From NCBI GenBank assembly GCA_030590765.1, contig JAUVCP010000116.1, positions 1-6,892 on the forward strand: 6,892 nt of DNA, read 5' to 3'. Both the position numbers and the translations under genes were made by a program. Numbering within the stretch: the first letter of the stretch is position 1; the number at the start of each line of letters is the position of its first letter. Under the pieces are notes generated by a model, which worked only from the letters and a program-made list of their open reading frames with translations, was not told where the DNA came from and ran no database searches. Below, piece after piece: positions 1 through 5,899 of the stretch. This DNA is from Flavobacteriaceae bacterium (GTDB taxonomy: Bacteria > Bacteroidota > Bacteroidia > Flavobacteriales > Flavobacteriaceae).

Positions 1-68
1 GATATTAAATCTCAGGGCAAGCCCTGAACCCTATATAGGAATCGACCCAAGGGTCGAGGTATTAAACC
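1..68. repeat. REP-like pair of CAAG-centred hairpins
   Basis: Two perfect 16-base inverted repeats lie 14 bases apart: TCAGGGCAAGCCCTGA at 12-27 and TCGACCCAAGGGTCGA at 42-57. Both begin TC, end GA and have CAAG at the centre (CTTG on the minus strand), although their stem sequences differ. They are bracketed by two directly repeated 11-mers, GATATTAAATC at 1-11 and GGTATTAAACC at 58-68, which differ by two transitions. The spacer contains the palindrome CCTATATAGG at 30-39. GATATT at 1-6 can also pair with AATATC at 69-74, enclosing both hairpins. This is the form expected of paired repetitive extragenic palindromes, which are often mobilised by Y1 (RAYT) transposases. That class assignment is inference, since copy number cannot be seen here, and the left boundary may lie outside the window. 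Confidence 0.5.
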
Positions 69-71
69 AAT

Positions 72-92
72 ATCCCGCTAAAAAAGCGGGAT
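72..92. repeat. Perfect 8-bp hairpin with A5 loop
   Basis: ATCCCGCT at 72-79 pairs perfectly with AGCGGGAT at 85-92 across a loop of five A (five T on the minus strand). It is GC-rich compared with its surroundings. No T-tract follows on the plus strand, so it is not a textbook intrinsic terminator. It could be part of the neighbouring repeat element or an RNA-stabilising 3' structure. The hairpin itself is certain from sequence; its function is unknown. Confidence 0.55.
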
Positions 93-98
93 TAGTTC

Positions 99-134
99 GA
101 CTAACTAAAAAATTGAAATTAATTTTTTAGAGTC
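99..134. repeat. A/T-tract hairpin with bulged extension
   Basis: CTAAAAAATT at 105-114 pairs perfectly with AATTTTTTAG at 121-130 across a 6-base loop. The stem continues through GACT (99-102) and AGTC (131-134) with a two-base AA bulge on the left arm. A smaller overlapping alternative pairs TTAGT (92-96) with ACTAA (100-104). The stem is AT-rich and weaker than the terminator at 143-180. It is the third structure in a continuous run of hairpins between the left edge and the acyltransferase gene. Confidence 0.45.
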
Positions 135-142
135 TCACGAAT

Positions 143-180
143 AAAACCATCAATACTTACCTATTGGTGGTTTTTTCTTT
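143..180. terminator. Intrinsic terminator, probably bidirectional
   Basis: A 13-bp stem (143-155 with 162-174, one G-U wobble, 6-base loop) is followed on the plus strand by a run of T with one C, ending at 180. On the minus strand the same stem ends in TTTTATT, so it can also stop the acyltransferase transcript, whose stop codon is at 179-181. This is the arrangement expected between convergent genes, and it implies a rightward transcript entering from the left edge. Confidence 0.75.
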
Positions 181-742
181 AAATATTCTTGTGGAAATTA
201 GGTTCAAACTGATCGGGGTTTTTTCCTTTGACATCTTTATAATAGTCATGAAAAAACTTAAAATCCTTTTTTTGATCACCAGTCAAATAATAAGGTTTTG
301 AAATTAAATATTCCTTATTACCAAAATCAAATGTATTTAAAACAACAGGAACATTGGCTCCTAAAGCAATATGATAAAAACCTGTTTTCCACTTATCTAT
401 TTTTGTTCTGGTTCCTTCAGGGGAAATAGCTAAGATAAACTCATCTTTTTCATTAAAAACTTTTACAATGGCATCAACCATATTTATACTTTTACTTCTG
501 TCAACAGGAACACCACCTAAAGCTCTGAATATAAATCCGTAAGGAGGTTTAAATAAAGAATGTTTTCCAATGAAACCGATAGGTAATTCTTTGATATATT
601 TCATTAATGCTCCCAAAACAAAATCCATATTTGTAGTGTGAGGAGCCCCAACAATTATAAATTTTTTTAATTCTTTAGGATAATCCCCTACAATCTTCCA
701 TCCCATGATATTACAAAAAATAAATTTTGAGATATATTTCAT
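179..742 (-). CDS. PlsC-family lysophospholipid/glycerolipid acyltransferase
   Basis: The 187-residue product belongs to the PlsC-type acyltransferase superfamily, which moves fatty acyl groups onto lysophospholipids or related alcohols at the cytoplasmic membrane. Counting from the chosen ATG, the catalytic HX4D motif (HTTNMD) is at about 35-40, the GGVPVDRS block that binds the phosphate end of the acceptor at about 76-83, and PEGTR at about 108-112. These are in the expected order and spacing. I chose ATG at 742-740; a TTG directly upstream (745-743) would add only one residue. The protein is shorter than typical PlsC (roughly 240 residues), ends soon after the catalytic core and has only a short hydrophobic N-terminus. 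It therefore resembles the compact acyltransferases common in Flavobacteriia. Its substrate is not determined by sequence, and lysophosphatidate is only one option. It is transcribed alone and leftward, ending at the shared terminator. A poor -7-like match (TAATTTG on the minus strand, 763-769) lies upstream. Confidence 0.9.
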   Translation of the reverse strand: MKYISKFIFCNIMGWKIVGDYPKELKKFIIVGAPHTTNMDFVLGALMKYIKELPIGFIGKHSLFKPPYGFIFRALGGVPVDRSKSINMVDAIVKVFNEKDEFILAISPEGTRTKIDKWKTGFYHIALGANVPVVLNTFDFGNKEYLISKPYYLTGDQKKDFKFFHDYYKDVKGKNPDQFEPNFHKNI

Positions 743-773
743 CAATTTCTGATTCTTAAGTTCAAATTATTAA

Positions 774-781
774 TATTTTTG
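774..781 (+). promoter_or_regulatory. Putative -7 element for the dsrE-like/rmuC unit
   Basis: TATTTTTG matches the Bacteroidota -7 consensus TAnnTTTG and would place a transcript start near 786-788, about 30 bases before the ATG at 816. I see no good TTG -33 element 17-23 bases upstream, so the match may be chance in AT-rich DNA. Its position in a 73-bp divergent intergenic region supports it. Confidence 0.35.
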
Positions 782-815
782 TAATATCGTAAATTTAATT
801 CTAGATTTTCTTCTT

Positions 816-1361
816 ATGAAAAAAAATATTTTGCTTATTATTCTAAGTCTTTTTATAACAAATAGTTATTCCCAGGAAAACAAAACTTATAAAGGTCCGG
901 TTATAAAAGAATTCGGACAGGTTTATAAAATAAAGAATCCTGATCTATTATTGGATAAGAACAAAAAGTACAAAGTGATCTTTGATGTTTATTCAGATGG
1001 GGAAAACATCAAAGAAATAAATGCTTCTATAAATACAGTTGCCCGTTCTTTTAATATGCATGCTCAAAACAACATAGATCCTAAAAATTTAAATATAATT
1101 TTGGTTTTACATGGTACTGCTACTAAAAATGTTCTAACCGACAAGGCATTCAAACGAGAGTTTCATGTTTCCAATCCTAATACAGATTTGATCAAGGCTT
1201 TGAAAAAGGAAAATGTTCAAATTTTTGTTTGCGGACAATCATTTGCATATAAGGGATACAAAAAAAATGACCTTTCCAGTAATGTAAAACTATCATTATC
1301 AGCTCTTACTGCTCTTGTTAAATACCAATCAGAAGGATATCAATTAATCACTTTTAATTAA
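816..1361 (+). CDS. Exported DsrE-family protein
   Basis: The product has 181 residues. Residues 1-19 form a signal peptide (KK, then a hydrophobic stretch, with likely cleavage SYS/QE), so the protein is probably periplasmic. The mature part resembles the DsrE/DsrF-like alpha/beta fold: a first core strand at about 52-58 (YKVIFDV), a second at about 92-98 ending in HGTA, and a third at about 134-139 leading into VCGQS. Cys139 in that CGQS motif is the only cysteine and sits where DsrE-family proteins carry their sulfur-handling cysteine. Cytoplasmic DsrE proteins take part in sulfur relay, but the role of exported single-domain versions is not established. A lone cysteine allows persulfide or mixed-disulfide chemistry but no internal disulfide. 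The gene opens a probable operon with rmuC, 7 bases downstream. The start is well set: it has the signal peptide directly after it and no ribosome-binding site is needed in this phylum. Confidence 0.8.
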   Translation: MKKNILLIILSLFITNSYSQENKTYKGPVIKEFGQVYKIKNPDLLLDKNKKYKVIFDVYSDGENIKEINASINTVARSFNMHAQNNIDPKNLNIILVLHGTATKNVLTDKAFKREFHVSNPNTDLIKALKKENVQIFVCGQSFAYKGYKKNDLSSNVKLSLSALTALVKYQSEGYQLITFN

Positions 1362-1368
1362 AACAAAA

Positions 1369-2688
1369 ATGGAAGAAAATCTAATTTATATTACTCCAAT
1401 ATTTACCTTAATTTTAGGGATTATCTTGGCCTATTTCTTCACCAAATTGAAATATGAAAAAGAAACCACCGCATTAGAAGAAAGAGGAAAGGCTTTATTC
1501 AATGAAAAATCTGAAAAGGAAAGTGTAATTATTGATTTGAATAAGAATCTGGATCAATTAAGATTTGAAAAGGAAAATATAAATATTGACCTTACCAAAA
1601 GAGTTTCTGAAATTTCAAATCTACAAAACAAACTACTGGAACAAAAGGAAGATATTGAAAAACTACAGGAGAAATTCTCAAAAGATTTTGAAATATTGGC
1701 CAGTAAGATCTTAGAAGACAAATCAGCTAAATTTACAGCAAAGAACAAAGAGAACATTCAGCAGATCTTACATCCTTTACAGGAAAAAATTCAATCGTTT
1801 GAAAAGAAAGTAGAAGAATCTCATAAAGAAAGTATAGACAGACATGCGGCTCTTAGACAACAAATATTTGGATTAAAAGATTTGAATGAGCAAATGAGTA
1901 AAGATGCTGTAAATCTGACAAAAGCCTTAAAAGGTGATTCAAAAAAACAAGGTGACTGGGGTGAGTTTCAGTTGGAAACTATCCTTGAAAAAGCAGGTTT
2001 ACATAAGGAGATTCATTATTCTACTCAGGGCGGATTTAGAGATGAATTTGACAATTTAAAAAAACCTGATTTTATTGTAAATTTACCAGATAGTAAACAT
2101 CTGATCATTGATTCTAAGGTTTCTTTAACTGGCTATGACAAGTATTATAATGCTGAAAATGAAACATCTGAAGCTATAGGACTTAAAAATCATATCATTA
2201 GCATCAGAAAACATATCAAAGAATTAGGAGCTAAAAATTATACCGAACTATATGATATCAATAGCCCCGATTATGTTTTGATGTTTGTCCCTATAGAACC
2301 GGCGTTAATGCTGGTTTTACAAAATGATCACAATTTGTATTTAGATGCCTTAGATAAAAATGTGGTTTTGGTCTCTACATCTACACTTTTAGCCACTTTG
2401 TCAACAGTAGCATCTATCTGGAAACAGGAGGATCAGAAAAAGAATGTATTCGAAATTGCTCGTCAGGCGGGAGCTTTGTATGATAAATTTGAAGGACTGG
2501 TACAAGATCTGTTAAAAGTAGGCAAACAAATAAATGCTTCTCAAGAAGGTTACAGAGCTGCCATGAACAAACTTTCTGAGGGTAAAGGAAACTTAATCAA
2601 CCGTGTAGAATCTCTTAAAAAACTTGGTGCGAAAACAAAAAAATCATTACCCAACAATCTTTTACAGAGAGCTGAAGAAGAACAATAA
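1369..2688 (+). CDS. rmuC: DNA recombination protein RmuC
   Basis: The 439-residue product matches RmuC in architecture. There is a single N-terminal transmembrane helix (about 5-24), a long charged coiled coil (about 28-185) and the conserved RmuC domain (about 186-425). The domain opens with KGDSKKQGDWGEFQLETIL (about 188-206), including the hallmark WGE at 197-199. It then shows a nuclease-like core, PDFIVNLPDSKHLIIDSK (233-250), where Asp234, Asp248 and Lys250 suggest a PD-(D/E)XK arrangement. RmuC restrains inverted-repeat recombination and genome rearrangement in Escherichia coli, and it is thought to be a membrane-anchored nuclease-like protein. Length and domains look complete. The gene follows the dsrE-like gene by 7 bases and is probably cotranscribed with it. 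No clear terminator follows before the next gene at 2749. Confidence 0.93.
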   Translation: MEENLIYITPIFTLILGIILAYFFTKLKYEKETTALEERGKALFNEKSEKESVIIDLNKNLDQLRFEKENINIDLTKRVSEISNLQNKLLEQKEDIEKLQEKFSKDFEILASKILEDKSAKFTAKNKENIQQILHPLQEKIQSFEKKVEESHKESIDRHAALRQQIFGLKDLNEQMSKDAVNLTKALKGDSKKQGDWGEFQLETILEKAGLHKEIHYSTQGGFRDEFDNLKKPDFIVNLPDSKHLIIDSKVSLTGYDKYYNAENETSEAIGLKNHIISIRKHIKELGAKNYTELYDINSPDYVLMFVPIEPALMLVLQNDHNLYLDALDKNVVLVSTSTLLATLSTVASIWKQEDQKKNVFEIARQAGALYDKFEGLVQDLLKVGKQINASQEGYRAAMNKLSEGKGNLINRVESLKKLGAKTKKSLPNNLLQRAEEEQ

Positions 2689-2748
2689 CTAGAATTCCAT
2701 GTAAGTTACTTCTTGTGCAACCGACATAATTAGAAATAAATTTTGTTC

Positions 2749-3726
2749 ATGTCAAAGTTTTATATTTTAATTATGTTTGGTCTATATACAATTTCCACTT
2801 TGTTTTCGCAAACCTGTTGCTCAGGTGGTATTCCTCTTTCAAATAGTATAGGTTTCCCGGCAGCAAATAAAGGAACTCTACAACTTAGTCTTAACTATGA
2901 TTACAATTATTTAAATACGCTTAAAAGTGGAAATGACAAACTGGATGATAAGGCAAGATTGAGAACAACACAATCAGTACTTTTAAATTTTGGCTATAGC
3001 ATTACTGGAAAATTATCTATTGAAACATTATTTACATATGTAAACCAAAAAAGGGAGATCAATCAATTTGGCAATATCAATATTGATGAAACATATGGAA
3101 TTGGAGATGGAGTCTTACTCTTCAAGTATAATTTAAATTCCATATTTAAAAAAAGTAATCTTTTAAGAGTTGGTCTCGGTACAAAAATTCCTATTGGTGC
3201 TACAGATAAAAAATCAAAAAATGGAATTCTTCTCAATGCTGATCTTCAACCCGGTAGTGGTGCCTGGGATGCTATCTTTTGGTCATCCTATTCTCAAAAC
3301 TTCTCCTTTCGTCCAAGTGCTACATTTTATGCGTCAACCGTTTACAGATTAACAGGCACTAATCCAAAATATTTAAATAATTCAACAACTTACAGATTTG
3401 GACCAGAATTCCAGGCGCTGATCAATTATACCGATCAATTTTTTCTTTTTAAGACATTGATCAATCCCGGACTAAGTATCAAATACAGAAAAGCACAACA
3501 AAACGAAATTGGTGGCATCCTTTTAGATAATACAGGTGGACAATGGGTATTCGCCATTCCGAATATAGGTATTCAAATCACACAAAAATTATTTTTTGTT
3601 ACAAAATTTGAAATTCCTCTTTATAGTTATGTGGATGGAACTCAACTTACGCCAACTTTTCGATTTACAACAGGTCTTTTCTTAACACTTGCTAAACAAA
3701 AAAATGAATTTTTTAATTTAAAATAA
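2749..3726 (+). CDS. Predicted outer-membrane beta-barrel with N-terminal CCSGG
   Basis: The product has 325 residues. I do not recognise a named function. Residues 1-20 form a signal peptide (MSKFYILIMFGLYTISTLFS) with likely cleavage before Gln21, leaving a mature N-terminus QTCCSGGIPLSN with adjacent Cys23 and Cys24. No lipobox fits these cysteines, since SQT precedes Cys23. The rest alternates polar and aromatic/aliphatic residues as in transmembrane beta-strands, for example SVLLNFGYSI, LLRVGLGTKIPIG and WVFAIPNIGIQI, separated by polar loops. The phrase LQPGSGAWD resembles motifs in barrel proteins often labelled transporter or MetA-pathway-like. I chose ATG at 2749 over the in-frame TTG at 2743 because the signal peptide follows it directly. 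The stop is 6 bases before the DUF3179 gene, so the two are almost certainly cotranscribed. The Cys pair could bind metal or form a disulfide, which is inference only. Confidence 0.72.
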   Translation: MSKFYILIMFGLYTISTLFSQTCCSGGIPLSNSIGFPAANKGTLQLSLNYDYNYLNTLKSGNDKLDDKARLRTTQSVLLNFGYSITGKLSIETLFTYVNQKREINQFGNINIDETYGIGDGVLLFKYNLNSIFKKSNLLRVGLGTKIPIGATDKKSKNGILLNADLQPGSGAWDAIFWSSYSQNFSFRPSATFYASTVYRLTGTNPKYLNNSTTYRFGPEFQALINYTDQFFLFKTLINPGLSIKYRKAQQNEIGGILLDNTGGQWVFAIPNIGIQITQKLFFVTKFEIPLYSYVDGTQLTPTFRFTTGLFLTLAKQKNEFFNLK

Positions 3727-3732
3727 ACCATT

Positions 3733-4818
3733 ATGAAATATTTATTTTCCTTTCTGATCTTTAGTTCTTTTATTCTTTTCTCATGTTCTAGTTCCAATTC
3801 TGTTGAAAACAATATCAAAAATGATGGAAATTCCGGAGGTAATGGAGACGGAAATTCTACATGGTCTATTGATAAAGAAAAAGTGTTTGATGGTGGTCCA
3901 GGCAAAGATGGAATACCTGCACTATTGAATCCTAATTTGATAAATGCAGTAAATGCAAGCTTCTTATCTAATAACGATCTGGTACTTGGTTTTAAAGATG
4001 GGGATCAAATCATTGCTTTCCCCCACAAAATACTTGACTGGCATGAAATTATTAATATAGATACTGATAATAATTCAATAGCTGTTATATATTGTCCCTT
4101 AACTGGAACAGGTATGGGCTGGAACAGAGTTATTAACAATAATAAAACCTCTTTTGGCGTATCCGGATTATTGTATAAAAGCAACATAATTCCTTATGAC
4201 AGAGCTACAGATAGCAATTGGTCACAGCTAAAGCTCGAATGCGTTAATGGAGTATTAAAGGGTGCAAAACCAGGCGTAACTGTATTACCTGAAATGACCT
4301 GGGGAGTATGGAAAAAGATCTATCCACAATCAAAAGTGGTTAGCACAAATACTGGTTTTCCAAGAGACTATGCAAACTATCCTTATGGAGGATATAAAAC
4401 AAATCACAATTATTTTATATTCCCTGTAAATCCTTTAATAAACAATATCCCTGCAAAAGAACGAGTTCATGCAATAATTTCAGGTACCAATGCCAAAGTA
4501 TATCGATTTAATGAATTTGCTGATGGAAAAGTATTCGTAGACAATTCATTTAATAACAAAACATACTTAATAGTTGGCAACCAAAATTTTATCCTGACTT
4601 TTCAACTGGATAAAAATACGGAGAATCTGAATTTTATTTATGATTTTAATGGCTCTGAAATTATTTTATCGGATAATGAAGGAAATAAATGGAATATTTT
4701 TGGCGAAGCTGTTTCCGGTCCAAGAAAAGGATCTTTCTTGCAATTCTCAAAAACTTCTATGATGGCCTACTATTTCTCCTTAGAATCGTTCTATCCAAAT
4801 GTGATTGTATCCAATTAA
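3733..4818 (+). CDS. DUF3179-family lipoprotein
   Basis: The product has 361 residues. A lipoprotein signal ends in the lipobox LFSC, with Cys18 as the lipidation site. A Ser/Asn/Gly-rich tether (about 19-44) follows, then a globular domain with the signature blocks of DUF3179. These are FPHKILDWHEIIN (about 96-108), AVIYCPLTGTGMGWNR (about 117-132), FGVSGLLYKSNIIPYDR (141-157), TWGVW (189-193), the TGFPRDYANYPYGGY stretch (about 207-221), and the C-terminal GEAVSGPRKG (about 324-333) and YYFSLESFYPN (about 346-356). The family's biochemical role is unknown to me. The conserved Tyr-Cys-Pro-Leu block around Cys121 suggests a redox or metal site, but this is unproven. The mature protein has only two non-lipid cysteines, Cys121 and Cys170. 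It follows the Cys-Cys barrel gene by 6 bases, which suggests a joint function at the outer membrane. The length is complete for the family. Confidence 0.88.
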   Translation: MKYLFSFLIFSSFILFSCSSSNSVENNIKNDGNSGGNGDGNSTWSIDKEKVFDGGPGKDGIPALLNPNLINAVNASFLSNNDLVLGFKDGDQIIAFPHKILDWHEIINIDTDNNSIAVIYCPLTGTGMGWNRVINNNKTSFGVSGLLYKSNIIPYDRATDSNWSQLKLECVNGVLKGAKPGVTVLPEMTWGVWKKIYPQSKVVSTNTGFPRDYANYPYGGYKTNHNYFIFPVNPLINNIPAKERVHAIISGTNAKVYRFNEFADGKVFVDNSFNNKTYLIVGNQNFILTFQLDKNTENLNFIYDFNGSEIILSDNEGNKWNIFGEAVSGPRKGSFLQFSKTSMMAYYFSLESFYPNVIVSN

Positions 4819-4825
4819 GAAAAAA

Positions 4826-4856
4826 TTGTTTTAGTCATATTTTAAAAATATATTTG
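4826..4856 (+). promoter_or_regulatory. Bacteroidota-type promoter for the hydrolase gene
   Basis: TTG at 4826-4828, a 20-base spacer and TATATTTG at 4849-4856 match the TTG / TAnnTTTG promoter form with normal spacing. It is the best promoter match in the window. Transcription would begin around 4861-4864, within a few bases of the ATG at 4865, so the mRNA would be nearly leaderless. The element lies in the 46-bp gap after the DUF3179 stop codon, which makes the hydrolase a separate transcription unit. Confidence 0.5.
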
Positions 4857-4864
4857 GTGAGTAT

Positions 4865-5833
4865 ATGGCTTTAATAAAAAACTTATCCTACCAACCCAAA
4901 ATTCTTTTTAAGAATAATCACTTTAATACCATTTACAGAACATTATTTCAAAATTTAGAAATTATGTATACACGTAAAAGAATTGGTCTTGATGACGGTG
5001 ATTTTGTGGATCTTGATTATTCATCCGTCAATTCAAATAAGGTAGTGATTGCTATCCATGGTCTTGAAGGAAGTTCTAACTCGAATTATATTAAATCATT
5101 AACTAAAGTTTTAAATATCAATAATTTTGATGTAGTGGCTTTTAATTTAAGGGGATGTAGCGGAGAGCCCAATGAAAAAATAAGTTCCTATCACAGTGGT
5201 AAAACAGATGATCTTAACAATGTAATTCAATTTTTAGCTTCTGAAAATGCGTATGATGAAATTCATCTGGTGGGTTATAGCCTTGGAGGAAATATGATCT
5301 TAAAATATTTAGGTGAAGAAATTTACAGTAGCTACAAAAAAATCAAGTCAGCTGTTACAGTTTCAGTACCCTGTGATTTGAAAGGCTCATCTATTGAATT
5401 ATCTAAATTTTGGAATAATTTGTACATGAGAAGATTTTTGGTTTCCCTAAAAAATAAACTGAAAGTAAAATCAGTCCAATTTCCTGATTCTTTTTTAGAT
5501 ATGAAAGAAATTTCAAATGCCCGTAATTTTTTTGATATGGATAATTTATATACTGCACCTGCTCATGGATTCAAAAATGCATTGGAATACTGGCAGAAAA
5601 ACAGCAGCAAACAGTTTATTCCACATATCAAAACACCAACTTTATTGATTACTTCTCAAGATGATCCATTTTTATCAAAATCATGTATTCCAATTCAAGA
5701 AGCCAAAAGCAATCAAGATTTCACACTGGAGATTACAAATTATGGCGGTCATGTTGGATTTAATTCCAGTTTTTCAAAAACAAATAATCACTGGTTAGAA
5801 AAAAGAATCGTCGATTTTTTAATCCATTCGTAA
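4865..5833 (+). CDS. YheT/ABHD-type alpha/beta hydrolase
   Basis: The 322-residue product is an alpha/beta-fold hydrolase of the YheT/UPF0017 (ABHD1/3-like) group, predicted carboxylester or lipid hydrolases without a firmly known bacterial substrate. Group-specific signs are the N-terminal FKNNHFNTIYRTL (about 15-27), HGLEGSSNSNYI (65-76, oxyanion region), FNLRGCSGEPN (93-103) and YHSGKTDDL (109-117). The catalytic triad is visible: Ser139 in GYSLGGN (137-143), Asp266 or Asp267 in SQDDPF (264-269) and His296 in YGGHVGF (293-299). There is no signal peptide or membrane helix, so it is probably cytoplasmic. The ATG at 4865 is supported because the conserved N-terminal block follows at the usual distance. 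Its own promoter-like element lies just upstream. A weak inverted repeat (TCGATTT at 5811-5817 with AAATCGA at 5832-5838) overlaps the stop codon but has no T-tract, so I do not call it a terminator. Confidence 0.9.
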   Translation: MALIKNLSYQPKILFKNNHFNTIYRTLFQNLEIMYTRKRIGLDDGDFVDLDYSSVNSNKVVIAIHGLEGSSNSNYIKSLTKVLNINNFDVVAFNLRGCSGEPNEKISSYHSGKTDDLNNVIQFLASENAYDEIHLVGYSLGGNMILKYLGEEIYSSYKKIKSAVTVSVPCDLKGSSIELSKFWNNLYMRRFLVSLKNKLKVKSVQFPDSFLDMKEISNARNFFDMDNLYTAPAHGFKNALEYWQKNSSKQFIPHIKTPTLLITSQDDPFLSKSCIPIQEAKSNQDFTLEITNYGGHVGFNSSFSKTNNHWLEKRIVDFLIHS

Positions 5834-5870
5834 ATCGAGATAAATAATATTTACAATGAAAAAATATATG

Positions 5871-5878
5871 TAGTTTTG
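5871..5878 (+). promoter_or_regulatory. Putative -7 element for the PorV-like gene
   Basis: TAGTTTTG matches TAnnTTTG exactly. The only -33 candidate at suitable spacing is the poor TTTA at 5850-5853 (17-base spacer). Transcription would start near 5883-5886, downstream of the ATG at 5856 and 14-17 bases before the TTG at 5900. This helps decide that the coding region begins at TTG and not at the upstream ATG. Confidence 0.42.
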
Positions 5879-5899
5879 TACAAAAGCAAGTATTTGAAA

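Noticed and set aside
86..110. TTCGA context resembling a tRNA T-arm
   Set aside because: The flanking bases do not form the required 5-bp stem around a 7-base loop, and no acceptor, D or anticodon arms fit nearby.
1..180. CRISPR array or IS terminal repeats
   Set aside because: The palindromes differ in stem sequence and spacing, there are no uniform spacers or cas genes, and no transposase or target-site duplication is visible.
1554..1757. Minus-strand open frame opposite rmuC
   Set aside because: It lies within the coiled-coil coding part of rmuC; its Ser/Phe-rich product is the mirror of Lys/Glu-rich codons and has no motifs.
2713..2745. TTG and TAAATTTTG resembling a promoter before the barrel gene
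   Set aside because: The -7 half has one extra base between TA and TTTG, and it would start transcription at or inside the ATG at 2749. Readthrough from rmuC is equally plausible.
3642..3905. Minus-strand open frame across the barrel/DUF3179 junction
   Set aside because: It overlaps two well-supported genes and would need to be antisense to a signal peptide and lipobox; composition is that of a shadow frame.
5811..5838. Inverted repeat at the end of the hydrolase gene
   Set aside because: The 7-bp AT-rich stem has a 14-base loop, overlaps the stop codon and lacks a following T-tract, so it is too weak for a terminator call.
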